A DNA stretch of 64,000 bases, from the NCBI RefSeq assembly GCF_964204645.1, contig NC_134030.1, forward strand, positions 16,621,110-16,685,109, read 5' to 3'. Positions 46,301 through 57,121 of the stretch are shown piece by piece. How positions within the stretch are numbered: position 1 is the stretch's first letter; every line of letters begins with the position of its first letter. The stretch is from Tubulanus polymorphus (Eukaryota > Nemertea > Palaeonemertea > Tubulaniformes > Tubulanidae). Under the pieces are notes generated by a model, which saw nothing but the letters and a program-made list of their open reading frames with translations, ran no database searches and was not told the DNA's origin. The position numbers and the translations under genes were made by a program.

Positions 46301-48704
46301 ATTCTAGTTTTCGTGCATGATGTTGAAAACCATTATCATGTCTTCCCTGGCCCTCCGGAAATACAGGGTAGGTAAATTCAGCTTCTTTAGTCTGTCCTTG
46401 TATTCTTGGTCTCGATATTTTTGGATCATCTTGGTGGCGCGTCGCTGGACTCTTTCAAGAGAATCGATATGTTTTCTAAGGTACAGATTCGAAATTGTTG
46501 CAGCATATTCAAGTATTGGGCTGACAAGACCCTTGTAAAGTAGGCAAAATGTCTTGGCATCTAAGTTCTTGAATGTTCTTTTGATGATCCCAAGCATGGT
46601 GTTGGCCTTTTTAATTGAGGTGTGTATATGGTCCTAAAAAGATAGCTTATTATCAGTCAGCACCCCAAGATCTTTTTCAACTTGTTTTACGAGAGCTGGA
46701 ATCTTTGACCGCATTTGTCAGGCATCCAGAATTCAGAAAGAAATTGCTCGTTTCCCAGATGGAGGACTATACACTTTTCGGGATGAAACTCCATCGCCAC
46801 CTTTATGACCATTCACCAAGAAGTAATATGTCATTTTGTAATAATTTGAATCTTCTGCGGTAAATCTTTGTGTCATCGGGGTACATGTTGATATTGCTGT
46901 TTACAACCAGGGGGGTGGGGAGATCATTAATGAATATTACAAATAATATCGGCCCCTGGATACTTCCTTGTGGCACACCGCACGCACTTTTCCATGCAGA
47001 GGTAACTCCATCAACCAGAACTGAATGTTTGCGGTTTTATAGAAAATCTCGTATCCAGAGAAGCAGATTACCGATGATACCACAGCCATGAACTTTAGCT
47101 ATTAATCTCTCATGGGCTACATTGTCGAAGGCTTTCTTGAAATCCAAGAATATGACATCAGTTGAAACACCCTCATCAAGGCGAGACATCCATTCTTTTA
47201 GTGATTGGAGCAATTGAGTGCTAGTCGACCGCCCTGGAATAAAACCATGCCGTTGTACAGGATGTTGTTGTAGATAAGATGCTCCATTACTTTATCATGA
47301 ATGATTGACTCCATCAGTTTGCATATACAGCTTCTGAAGCTGATTGGTCTGTAATTTTCTGCCATCATTTTTAGCCACTTTTATGTATTGGTTTTATATG
47401 TGCTGTTTCCAGATTACAGGTAGTCGAGATTCTTGCATGGATTTTTGGAATTAATTTGTCAGTGGTTCAGCAATAACATCAGCTGATTCTATGAGTAACC
47501 TTGGATGAATATTATCTGGGCCTTTGGTCTTGTTCGGGTTTAGGTTCTTCAGCCTTTTTAGCCCACTTGGGACTTAAGTCCCAGCGGGCTATTGCGTTCA
47601 CTTTTCGTCCGTCGTCCGTCCCTCCATAGACGCAATCCAGTTATTCTATGAAGTTTTGAAGACACTTCAAGGTAATGTCTTGATATTTGGTTTATACATG
47701 GGTATACCCTAGACACATCTTCAGCCCAAAAACTGGCCCTCTCAGATTCAAGATGGCTGACTAGCAGCCATTGTTGTTCGCCAAAATCAGCACTTTTTAC
47801 ACATTTTTGAAGTTTTCGAGGGAAATTTTGAAGACGCTTTGTTTAATAAATTACCTTGATTGTTCGTATATATTTGTATCCCCCAAGGGCCCATCAGCAT
47901 GAGAAAAATAGGATCGATCGGATGACTCAAGATGGCCGTCCTTTGACCTTTTTTGTGCCCAAAAATGTAAATTTTAGCCTGAATTCTGAGTCCTGTAGCT
48001 TCCTAATGGTTTGCCACTTTTCATTGCAATTTGTGATGGGTATTCATTGAAAAGAATCTCTTATACGCGAGATAGGTATATTTGATCAGGCAATTATTAC
48101 ACAATTAACGGTCATCTCAGTGTCATCAGAACTCATTCGTAGGTGCAAAAAGGTTTTTCCACATTATATTGATACTTAAGCAAATTTCGTTACCACAATC
48201 AATTGGAAAGTTGTAGCTCATGATATGGTCTATGAGCATGGTGAGTTTCAAGGTCATCGGTTTTTGTATATGGCCACCAGGGGGCGTTGAACAATACAAT
48301 AACTTAGTATTTCTATATTATATTCGTATCTATGCATATTCTGCTACCACAATCAATTGGAAAGTTGTAGCTCATGACATGGTCTATTATTGTGGTGAGT
48401 TTCAAGGACATTAGTTATTCTATATGGTCACTAGGAGCGTTGAATAGGAGAATAACTTAGTATTTCCTTATTATATTGGTACCTGGGCATGTTTTGTTTC
48501 CATGATCAATTGCGAAGTTGTAGCTCATGACATGTTCTATAATTATGGTGAGTTTTAAGGTAATTGGGCTTTGCATATGGTCACCAGGGGGCGTTGAATA
48601 GCAGAATAAGTTGGTATTTCCATATCATATTGGTAACTAGGCATATTTTGTTACCACAATCGATTACAAAATTGTAACTGCTGACATGTTCTATGATTGT
48701 GGTG

Positions 48705-51077
48705 TTTGGAAGACCTCAGACGACATTCGAGATATGAGATATAACATACGAGATATGAGATGCAACATACGAGATACGACATATGACATACGAGATACAA
48801 CTTATTTACTGTATGGGTGTCCGTCCGCTAGCGCCACCTCAGTCTATGTTCTTTCAATATTTACTGCATATAAATCGTTTAATACGGTGACGCGTACAGT
48901 TATCGTCAATCATACGAAAACCAACATAGTCAACATTTTATTCAAACCAGAAATATATCTCTTTTGGATAATGAAAACCTGGACCGGACACAACGATTAG
49001 GCCATACTGTGAACACCCTGGACTAGGCATAGTATTATGCTAGTTCTTGTCTTCCTTGGTCTGTAAACGGCCTGGTGTTCAGGGTCCGGGGTTTCGGTAA
49101 CTGCCTGCAGAAAAAACTGCATCGTCTCAGAAATCAAAATTCTAAAACAAACTCCGCAGCCGGAACATCCCGGCCCTCTTGTGCCCCTCCTCCGCTGTTT
49201 GACACTTCTAGTAATTTACAATTGTATCAAAGACGCCCGAGTTCTTGAATCCCAAACAACCCAGGAACGGGCCGTACATCCGTCTGCTCATTCCATATTA
49301 ATAGAACTCAAGCGTGTTCTCTCTATTGTAGGTTTCAAATCCACTAGTTAAATTCCATCCCTATTGAGCTACCAGGGCAGACTGGTCCAGTAGACCAGCC
49401 GTTGTGAGTCGAGAATAGCCAGTTTTCGTATCTTACTGCAGGACATGCAGCACTGTCTTTCTATAACTATGGGAAGGCGCGATTGCGGCAAAGTGAAATC
49501 TGAATCTTTCTTTTCTGACATCTTTCATGAAAAGGGCCAATGGCTGAATCTGAATAACTTTTAATGTAATCGGAGAATCCAATCTAAGATCATTTTCATC
49601 AATTATCATGGTCAGTTTTAAAACTGTTCATTGACAAAACCACAGGAACCACATAGTCTCCAGCATAACACAACATACCTCTTACATTCGTAAAGATAAG
49701 AGATCCATGGAAATATAAAGTAAAATATTTCTAGACAGGGAATTAGCGGACCTCCGAAACTTTGTTTGTATGGTGCGTTTGCACCCGTCGCAAAAAAACG
49801 TCGTGATTAACAAACTCAACTGGACTCTGATAGTGCCAGGATCTGGGAGTGCTTCCGTGTACCTCCATTCTGATATCTAATGAATAATATATTCAATATA
49901 TTTATGTTATCTTAGTATTTTTGATTCATATCCATGTCACTATTGGTTGAAATTCATAGTATGTACATGTACACTAAACAAATTCCCTGTATGTCGGACT
50001 TTTTTAAAAACTCTTCGGTCATCGGCATTTGTAATTTATACATACATAAGATAAAAACCCACAGTGTACAAATTAAAAGAATTTAGAATCGAGAATTTAT
50101 TTATTCAAACAATCTAAAATATAAAATACTCCACGTTTCGATCTCACCCTAGAGATCATTGTCAGGTGAATTGTCGTTTTAATTTGTACATATAGTGGGT
50201 TTTTATCTTTCCATTCACCACGTTTGAGTGTGGTTATCGTACTATACATATATCTTTCATTCTTCATCGGAATCCCTCGATCGAACGCGAAGTTTAAACC
50301 CTTGACTAGGTGCAATTCTTAGGACCACCAATTTGAAGGAGCCATGGCTAACTATGGAATTTGAGGGATTTTGTACACTCAAATATGGATTTTGGAATTT
50401 GAGGGGTTTTGAGGGATTAAGGGGCTGTAGCCCCGGCGTATTCGGAGCCCAACTCGAATCACTGGACCCTCGGTGTCTCACTCAAGAGTGGCCCAGGATT
50501 GCCGATGCGGGAAGCCGGGCCGTGGCAAGAATGCCAGGTGTCGATAGTTAATAGGCGTTGGAGTACTGGGGGTCTCGCTAGTCTGAATACCAGTCGTTGA
50601 ATATGGGTGTTCCCTACAACGTTGTTTGTGGAACGACGGCTAGGTACTAGACTTGGGGTCTCACACAATTTCGAAAGACAATGCGACACAGTTTCAAAAT
50701 CACCGGTGTTGACAGAGCCATCAGCGCACGACGGCCAGCCTCACACTCAGTCGACTGTCCTAGCCCGCCGGGCAGCCCACCGACGCGGCGCGTTATCCGA
50801 TTCGAAATTAAATCAAATTCCGTATACACTTCTATGATCGAAATATCATTTCGTTTTAAATGAAACGTTTTTCGCATGTTGATATAGTCAACAGGTCAAT
50901 GCTTATATATTATACGCCACCGCATGCGCACGATGCGGTATAGATGTTGAAAAACATACACTGAGGTGGAGCTATCGGACGGACACCTGTACTGTAAATG
51001 AATCGTATCTCGTATGTCATATGTCGTATCTCGTATGTTGCATCTCATATCTCGAATGTCGTCTGAGGTCTTCCATA
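48705..51077. mobile_element. 2373-bp TIR element with 6-bp target duplication
   Basis: GTGGTG flanks both sides (48699-48704 and 51078-51083). The inverted repeats start T(T/A)TGGAAGACCTCAGACGAC and match over about 150 bp, ending near CACCTCAGT(C/G)TATGTT. The terminal ~95 bp consist of a 21-bp tandem unit (CGAGATATGAGATATAACATA and variants). The interior has no transposase, and the GC-rich frames at 50.3-50.9 kb look fortuitous. A 6-bp duplication fits few superfamilies (for example IS3EU, or Maverick-type), so the source is unknown. Confidence 0.8.
50045..50210 (-). repeat. Penelope-like 3' end flanked by short inverted repeats
   Basis: The minus strand reads CCTGACAATGATCTCTAGGG.. then GAGATCGAAACGTGGAG, a motif typical of Penelope 3' ends. 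The outer sequences (AAAAACCCAC..GTACAAATTAAAA and its inverse) match each other across ~130 bp. It sits inside the 2.37-kb TIR element. Confidence 0.4.
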
Positions 51078-51596
51078 GTGGTGAGTTTCAAGGTCATTGG
51101 ATTTTTTCAAGGTCATTGGATGGGGCACTGAATATTGAAATTGTTAGATTGTTGAGCATCTGAAACCACTTCCCACATGGGCATAGTGTCCCTGGACCCC
51201 TAGTTTATATCTGCTGGATCGAAGATCATGGTTTCGAGCAGGGGAACTTCATGGGTTTCCGCTGCAGGTATAAATGTTGTGTCCTCTTGTGTGAAGGTGC
51301 TGGCAAAAAACTCATTAAATACTTTGGCCTTTGCTTCTCCTGAATCTACCGTCTTGGTGGTTCCATCAAACTTTTTTTGGGCAGTTCGGGTGGCTCGTCT
51401 CGCAATATTATTCAAACGCTGATAATTCTTGTAGTCTGATGTGTCTTTTGTGTGTAGATACTGTTTCCGTCGACTAGGTTATCGTTTCAGAGAACATTTG
51501 CGCCTTATTCGGAAAAACATAGATTGCTAAGTAACCTAGATGTAGAAGACTACTGCAAGACATCATTTCGAAACTGTTAGCAACTGAGAAAAAAAT

Positions 51597-51720
51597 ATGC
51601 ACCCAACAATACTGCAACGGTGGAAGGCAAGATCTCGCATGTGGATGAATAGCGAAACCCTAAAAATGGTCAGAGAAAAGCGTAAAGCCTGGACACAGAA
51701 TATGATAAGTAACAGACAAG
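51597..51720 (+). pseudogene. Inverted LINE fragment (pre-RT linker)
   Basis: The plus strand reads RWKARSRMWMNSETLKMVRE then KRKAWTQ, matching the conserved W(M)xxExxxxxxxKRKAW segment just before the RT domain of CR1/Jockey LINEs. It lies head-on to the minus-strand LINE whose pre-RT part stops at 51470. This arrangement fits a 5' inversion made at insertion. Confidence 0.45.
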
Positions 51721-51739
51721 TAATAGTTAGGTGCATTCA

Positions 51740-52123
51740 TGTTATATTCTGTTTAGTTGTAGATATTTCGGCCATTTAGCCTTCTTCGGTACAACAACAA
51801 ACAGCTACAGTTATCAGTTACATAGACTTCCATGGAAACACATGTCCTTAGTAACGAGATATGATAAATCAGAACAAATTTAATACATTCAATTTTCACA
51901 TTTAGATAAATACATACATTTATGACCGTTTATATGTATCGTCTTCCTGATTTAAACCATATGGTTGTAGGGTTCCTAGGTTTTCAATGAGCTGGGATTC
52001 TTTAATTCTTTGTTTATGTGTGTTATCAATTGTTATTAGAGCCATTACTGCTATATCATTTGTATCATGACCGTTGGAGTTGAAATGTTTACTAATGGGA
52101 TTAGAGGGAGCGTTGGTATAAGC
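51740..52123 (-). pseudogene. Penelope-like element, C-terminal and 3' end
   Basis: The minus strand reads NPISKHFNSNGHDTNDIAVM, then RIKESQLIENLGTLQPYGLN, the C-terminal part of a GIY-YIG-bearing Penelope ORF (HFN..H...D..V, then E...I..L.T..P.GLN). It is followed by the 3' signature GAAGAAGGCTAAATGGCCGA near 51780. Strongly 5'-truncated. Confidence 0.6.
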
Positions 52124-53610
52124 TCAATCCGATTATAAAAGCTTAAGGCAAACGATGAATCTGCGGCGGGTGAACCCTAGAAACTGGAGAATTATCAAAA
52201 GTTCTTGACGTTTAGTAAGTGCCTGTCAGTGTTGGAATCTCTTTATGTATTTCTAACATACAATATTAATATTAATGTTTTCTAAGACTGATTCGTTCAT
52301 CGTAAAACCATGCGTAATTCTTTGGAGTGGAAATTCATGTATAATTTGGCCATTAAGAATGGTCGGGATGTTTTAATTTCAAGACAATTGCAAATAAATA
52401 ATGAGTCTTTTATTTTGACGACAAAGATGTTATTACAATTGTACCTGCCTGTACTTCAAATTAGGCACCATGCCCAAATCCTGGTTTCTTCAACAGCCGT
52501 TAAAATTTGACACTTTTTAAGGTGCTCAACAGGCACCAGGCATGGTGCGAATGCTGCATCTGTTGTGAATGTCCACCAGAATCCGTTATCATCAAGTTTT
52601 GGCCTGCTTAGGCATTTTATTGGTGCCAATTCCTTGAAAGAATGTCAATTTCAGTGAAGTTGTGCTTGGTAGAGGCAACCAAGCCCTAGTTAAGATGGAA
52701 GAAGAAAGGAAAGGACACGCACCTGTTCATTGCATTTAATGAAGCTCATGATTTGTGATATATAGGTATGTCGTATGTGACCGTTAATTTCAACAGCATT
52801 TCTTCGACGTCAATCGTCATATTCATCAAATTCGATTTGTACATATGAACTACAGGTTTTTAATCTGCGGTTTAGTCATAACTGAAATGATGTGCTACAT
52901 AGACAAGATACGGTATGTAGAGATTTGTATTGAGATTTTCATGATAACTTACATTTTTTTTCTATAGTGATATAACATTTCTGAATCGTAGTCTGGTACC
53001 ACAGCCATATCGTAATTTTCGATCAGATCAAAAATAATTTGTCTGAAATATTATATGTCATCATTTTTATTAATATGAAATGCAAATTAGATATTTTAGA
53101 ATTCAGGTTTCTAAGAATGTTTACCCATCGAAAAACTCCTCTAAGCCGTGTAGCAGCTCATCATCCGGTGGTATTAGAGAGGCTTTCCCATACAGGTAAC
53201 AGTCGTGTTGGTGTATTATATACTCTCTGTATGTAATACCTGCTGTTATTTTATGATCTTGTTCATCCTCTACCTTTTTTTGAAATATATTGACAATTGA
53301 TAGCCAAAATTTGTTTAATTTAGAAAATAAGTTGATTATGTTCCAATTTAAGGAATTAAAAGAGCAAATACAGTAGACTCCTTGATTCGAATCCTATTGT
53401 TGAAAAAAAAATTCAGTTGATTGTAGTCAGATATTGTTGAGATCCTATGTTAGTAGTATGCTAACAGTAGGTAATAATGATCTTAGAGGTAATGGAGGAT
53501 CTTCATTCCTTAGTTTCTTGGCCGAGTTGTACAGAAGTTAGTAATACCTAGAAATAGATACATTGTGTATGCATACATGTGGTTTTATGAACAAGTTAGA
53601 AGTTTGGGAA
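52124..53610. other. No gene supported
   Basis: AT-rich. Minus 53135-53215 reads DCYLYGKASLIPPDDELLHG and could be a downstream exon of the Tnp2-like gene, without clear borders. Confidence 0.35.
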
Positions 53611-53617
53611 TCGTACC

Positions 53618-54245
53618 TGGTGCTTTTTCATCCAGCTTTTCTCTACTTTTTGATTTGCTGTGTTTATCGATTTCAGCTTATTTAAGAATGATTCAGCTGC
53701 AAACATGTTGCTATAATGTGCCGTTCCGAAAGTCTTGACTGTTTCTATTAGATGATGGTGAAGATGATAATGAATCGTCAACATCGAAGCAGGAAAATAA
53801 CGTTGAAAAATGTCCCCAGATTTGCTGCCATGTCATTTGATAAGTTGAGCCATTCATTATCTGTATTTGCTGAGTAGATTTCTTAAAAGACAGGGGTTGA
53901 AATGTGTACTAATAGTTTATGCAAGGTTTGGTATTTTTAGATATAATAGTTTACTTACTTTCGATTAATTTGCAATAATCTCGAACTGTCAGCCTTTGGT
54001 TGTTGCCGAGCATTCCTCTTATGCAAAATAACAATGGTCCATGTATGGCTGCCTGAAAGTTATTTGCACATTATAACTAATGATTGAAATTTATTTGGTT
54101 TATGAGGTATTCATATCAAGTAAATTTGATGTCATACCTCTATTAAATCATAAGATTTTATGTCATTGGCAAAATTAAATATGTTATTGTCGCCTCGGAA
54201 TGAACAACCAAGAGGTGCCCGAATAGATCGCCATCTTTGTTCCAC
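53618..54245 (-). CDS. Tnp2/CACTA-like transposase-domain gene, three exons visible
   Basis: Three minus-strand exons have good splice signals. The first, about 54244-54139, gives EQRWRSIRAPLGCSFRGDNN and ANDIKSYDLIE. The second, about 54043-53957 (acceptor TTTCAG, donor GTAAGT), gives AAIHGPLLFCIRGMLGNNQR and VRDYCKLIE. The third, about 53880-53624 (donor GTACGA), gives MLTIHYHLHHHLIETVKTFG and MFAAESFLNKLKS. The order (basic region, 'AxxHGPLLF' segment, then NxHxLxHxxxxVxxxG..FxxESFxxxLK) resembles the C-terminal half of Tnp2-like transposase genes of invertebrates. A frameshift may exist near 53800 in the last exon. The upstream acceptor lies ~10 bp from the Maverick border, so that element sits in the preceding intron or replaced it. 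Confidence 0.45.
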
Positions 54246-54777
54246 TAATATCTGTATACATGATATAATACATAGCATTTGCTTATACTAGAACATGATT
54301 CTATTTGAGCCTATATACATTTCATGTAAAAAGCTATGGAATAAATCTATAAATTCACAGCTGTCACAGCTGTTACTATGACGCCGAGACATATGAGTCA
54401 TAATACTGCAAACGCGTAGAACATTCTAGAAGGTGTACCGGAACTCTGAATAGAGATGACGTGTCAATCGCAGACGTGTTCATTCTAGAAATCGCACCGG
54501 AACTGAATAGATGATGTAACATAACGCTTAGGATATTCTCTCTCGAAACGCAATTAGGAGTTTATAGTTTACAATTCTAAATCTAAATGTAAGTACTGTT
54601 TTTTGTAGTTATTAGGGCTACTAAATATGAAACCTTTAGATATATTTAAGTGTATTTAGTATATCTTTTAGATAGCTAGAGTTACCGCTAATATCTTTTA
54701 GATTAATAAAACGTCATACACATCAAGAAGCGATAGAGAAACTCAAGATACTCTTTCTGACTGAGGAATCAACAGCA

Positions 54778-54903
54778 ATGGATATCGAACCAATAGAAAT
54801 TGGCGCAAGAAACACCAAAAGATCAACGAAGAAACTATATAAGAATTTCAAAAACATTAAGACTACTCCACAAATACCAATGATTAAGTTTAACATTTGT
54901 TGA
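54778..54903 (+). CDS. Small ORF of the left arm (41 aa), repeated in the right arm
   Basis: MDIEPIEIGARNTKRSTKKL.. ending IPMIKFNIC. The frame is open upstream for ~30 more codons (QEAIEKLKILFLTEESTA), so the protein may be longer. The inverted copy at 60703-60828 is intact with one substitution. No family is recognised. Confidence 0.35.
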   Translation: MDIEPIEIGARNTKRSTKKLYKNFKNIKTTPQIPMIKFNIC

Positions 54904-55029
54904 TGTAGTTAAATATTTACCGGCAATTGAAAAAATGTTTGTAATTATAGATTGTATTTATAGAAATCAAATGATGTATTGGAAGAAACGAACGACTGAA
55001 CATACTTGTATAATGTATTGTGTAAATCT

Positions 55030-55365
55030 ACTTGGTGAATTTTTATGTTCAGTCGTTTCTATTTGCATAATGAATATATAATTATGATTAGCGCATGCGC
55101 ATTAAGCAAAACCGGCCATAAATGGCCGCATGTGACGCGGATATGAATGCGTTTGAATTTTCTATGTTCAGTTGTTTCTATTTTACAGAATGAATATATA
55201 ATTATGATTAGGGCATGCGCATTAAGCAAAAGCGGACATCAATGGCCGCATGTGACGCATGTGTTGTTTCTATTTTACAGAATTTATAGAATGAATATAT
55301 AATTATGATTAACGCATGCGCATTAAGCAAAAGCGCTCCTGTATGTCTGCATGTGACGCGGGTAT
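55030..55365 (+). repeat. Tandem block with palindromes in the left arm
   Basis: Three units at 55072, 55192 and 55293 share GAATATATAATTATGATTA, then GCATGCGCATTAAGCAAAA, then a GGCC..GGCCGCATGTGACGC stretch. The units hold two palindromes (GCGCATGCGC and GGCCATAAATGGCC). They are mirrored at 60240-60560 in the right arm. Upstream of the HNH gene on each side, so a promoter or replication/end-binding role is possible. Confidence 0.75.
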
Positions 55366-55506
55366 TGTAACTGGTATGATTTAGATATCAAGGAACTGAA
55401 ACGACTTATCAAAAGCAGCGAGGAATGAAAAAGGATGACGATGGTCGAAGAAATGGAAGAGGATTCTAAAATATTAACCAATTTAGTAAAAAAATATGTA
55501 TAATAA

Positions 55507-56175
55507 ATGGAACCAGAACAACCACAAACTATCAATATTACAAATAACACTGGTGTCATAAATATATACTATAAGAAGTGTTCTAAGTGTGAATTAGATA
55601 AATTAGCTTTAACAGAATTTAGTAAGCGTAAGATTAGCAAAGATGGTTTTCAATATTGCTGTAAAACTTGTTTTAAACTATATACCAAACAATATCGAGA
55701 AGATAATAGAGAAGCTTATAATGATTATATGACAGAATATATGAGAGAAAGATATCAAACAGATCTTAATTTTAGATTGAAACAATGTTTAAGGACTAGA
55801 TTAACACAATTATTCAACAAAGAAACGCATTCAGAAACACTTTCTAATTTGTTGGGTTGTACAGATAAATTTCTTGAATCATGGATTATATTTCAATTCG
55901 ATGGTCAAATGAATATAGATAATTATGGAGATAAGTTTCATATTGATCATACGTTACCAATATCTAAATTTAACATGAATGATGAATACAATAAAAAACT
56001 TATTTGGAATTGGAAAAATTTAAGACCTCTTGAAAAGAAAGAAAATCAAATCTAATCTAATAAACTAGATTTACAGTTATATTTAGAACAGTTAACAAAG
56101 GCAAAGAAATTTATTGATCAATGGAACGATGTTCCGAATAATGAACAATACGTTGAGTCTTTAATGAGTGGTTAA
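55507..56175 (+). pseudogene. HNH endonuclease, left arm copy (one in-frame stop near the C-terminus)
   Basis: The frame starts at ATG 55507 and is open for 182 codons. It ends at a TAA in 56053-56055, then continues in the same frame for ~39 codons to 56175 (LDLQLYLEQLTKAKKFIDQW..). N-terminal zinc ribbon: CSKCELDKLALTEFSKRK and CCKTCFKLY. The middle is helical. LLGCTDKFLESWI and IDNYGDKFHIDHTLPISKF give the HNH core, with NWKNLRPLEKKEN after it. Such ribbon-HNH nucleases are common as homing or resolving nucleases in phages and large DNA viruses. The catalytic core lies entirely before the TAA, so the 182-aa product could still be active. The same TAA is in the right copy, so it may be the normal end. 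Confidence 0.75.
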
Positions 56176-56412
56176 AGATTAATATATCTCAAATAAAATA
56201 TAATAAAGAAACAATAACTTCAACTATCCATTATTTCTATTTTAATTTTTAATATTTTCTTTTACAATTCTTTTCAAAAGAGAACACTTTATATCGCAAA
56301 TAAAAAAACAATAACTAATACTAAAATTCTTTAACTGAACTAAGCTAAACATAGTTTTAATATATAATTTATTCATTATTATATATTTCATTTAATAATT
56401 TATATATCTATG

Positions 56413-56495
56413 TACTAGACGTACGAGTGAGAATCCAAGAATTCTTACTTTCTTACTTTCTTAGCAAGAATCTTAGATTCTTACGTACGTCTTGA
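56413..56495. terminator. Hairpin between convergent HNH and ATPase genes
   Basis: ACTAGACGTACGAGTGAGAA pairs imperfectly with TTAGATTCTTACGTACGTCT; between them lies TTCTTACTTTCTTACTTTCTTA. It sits 14 bp beyond the ATPase stop at 56510 and ~240 bp beyond the HNH end. The motif and its lead-in recur twice in the 40-kb island. A two-sided transcription terminator is the simplest reading, but it is inference. Confidence 0.5.
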
Positions 56496-56509
56496 TTAGG
56501 ATTAGGATT

Positions 56510-57121
56510 TTATTTTATAAATTTATATTCATAGGGAAATTGAAGCCTCAGTAATAATTTTGAACCTGTATTATTCTTTAATTTATTCATATATTCATCA
56601 TGTAACTCAGTAGGTATAATTTGATTTTCTTCTAATGATTGTTGCATAGATTTTTTATCTTTGTTATAAAATAAAACTAGAAATCTTATATTCTCCCTAA
56701 AGTCTTTAACAATTGAATTATATTTTTGATTTAAAACTCATGTTGTTATCCCGAAATGTCTCCCAGAGAAAGCTAGATAACGTAACTCACTTTCTTTCAC
56801 TTTTGAATCATGTAAATTAGCACAATCATCTATAATGAATAATGTATTTGATCCTTTATAAGTATCAATTGCTATTTTTATGAAATTATCTAAATTTTCT
56901 TTTACTGTTTTAGGATCTAATATAATAAACTTTTTTATCTTAACTATATCTCTATTACATGTTTTATTCATTTCATAAGTAGGACAGAATAATATTATAT
57001 GATCAAAATGATTCTTATCAATAGTTTCTAACAAGTCTAATATGAAATGTGTTTTACCACAGTTTGTTACTCCAGTTATTAACATATTATGTGGTTCAAA
57101 TATAAATAAATCTTTATTCAT
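56510..57121 (-). pseudogene. A32-like (FtsK/HerA-type) genome-packaging ATPase with one in-frame TGA
   Basis: Starts at ATG 57121, overlapping the integrase stop by 8 nt. The Walker A motif is MLITGVTNCGKTHFILDLLE (residues ~13-32). Walker B is NTLFIIDDCANLHD. LRYLAFSGRHFGITT leads to a TGA at about 56738-56740, where family members usually have Trp. The frame then continues (VLNQKYNSIVKDFRENIRFL.. EYMNKLKNNTGSKLLL) to the stop at 56510. Total ~203 codons, normal for Maverick ATPases. These ATPases drive DNA into capsids. No capsid gene is present here. The TGA probably inactivates it by removing the sensor/arginine-finger half. Confidence 0.8.

Larger units (their letters stand above)
47560..51203 (-). 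mobile_element. Helentron-like element copy B, itself interrupted
   Basis: It has the same ends as copy A: AGCCCACTTGGGACTTAAGTCCC hairpin at 47560 after a T5 run, and GTGTCCCTGGACCCCTAG ending at 51203 before TTT. The ~150-bp units recur between 48170 and 48704. Removing 48705-51077 and one 6-bp repeat leaves about 1.26 kb, close to copy A's 1.25 kb. It lies within the LINE, whose frame is restored when it is removed. Confidence 0.6.
46304..51470 (-). pseudogene. CR1/Jockey-type LINE, split by nested insertions
   Basis: The pre-RT part lies at 51204-51470 (YLHTKDTSDYKNYQRLNNIA, AKVFNEFFASTFTQED, ending IFDPADI). It continues at 47559 after a 3.64-kb insertion with KRLKNLNPNKTKGPDNIHP. Then follow RHGFIPGRSTSTQLLQSLKE (about 47230), [38 protein letters not shown] (about 46950), the active-site box [14 protein letters not shown] (Pro in place of the usual Ala; about 46880), and the C-terminal IKRTFKNLDAKTFCLLYKGL.. 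SPILEYA to 46304. Stops and frameshifts occur throughout, so it is inactive. The join across the insertion restores frame continuity. Confidence 0.8.
54256..56347 (+). repeat. Left inverted arm of the Maverick-like element
   Basis: It matches the right arm over about 2.09 kb at well above 95% identity, from TATACATGATATAA to GAACTAAGCTA. It contains a small ORF (54778-54903), a ~100-120 bp tandem repeat block and the HNH gene. Differences between arms (for example K/I in the small ORF, a stop in the right HNH) show they have begun to diverge, which argues against an assembly palindrome. Confidence 0.9.

Noticed and set aside
50257-50877. Overlapping GC-rich open frames on both strands
   Set aside because: They lie inside a non-coding TIR element, overlap in several frames and have no domain.
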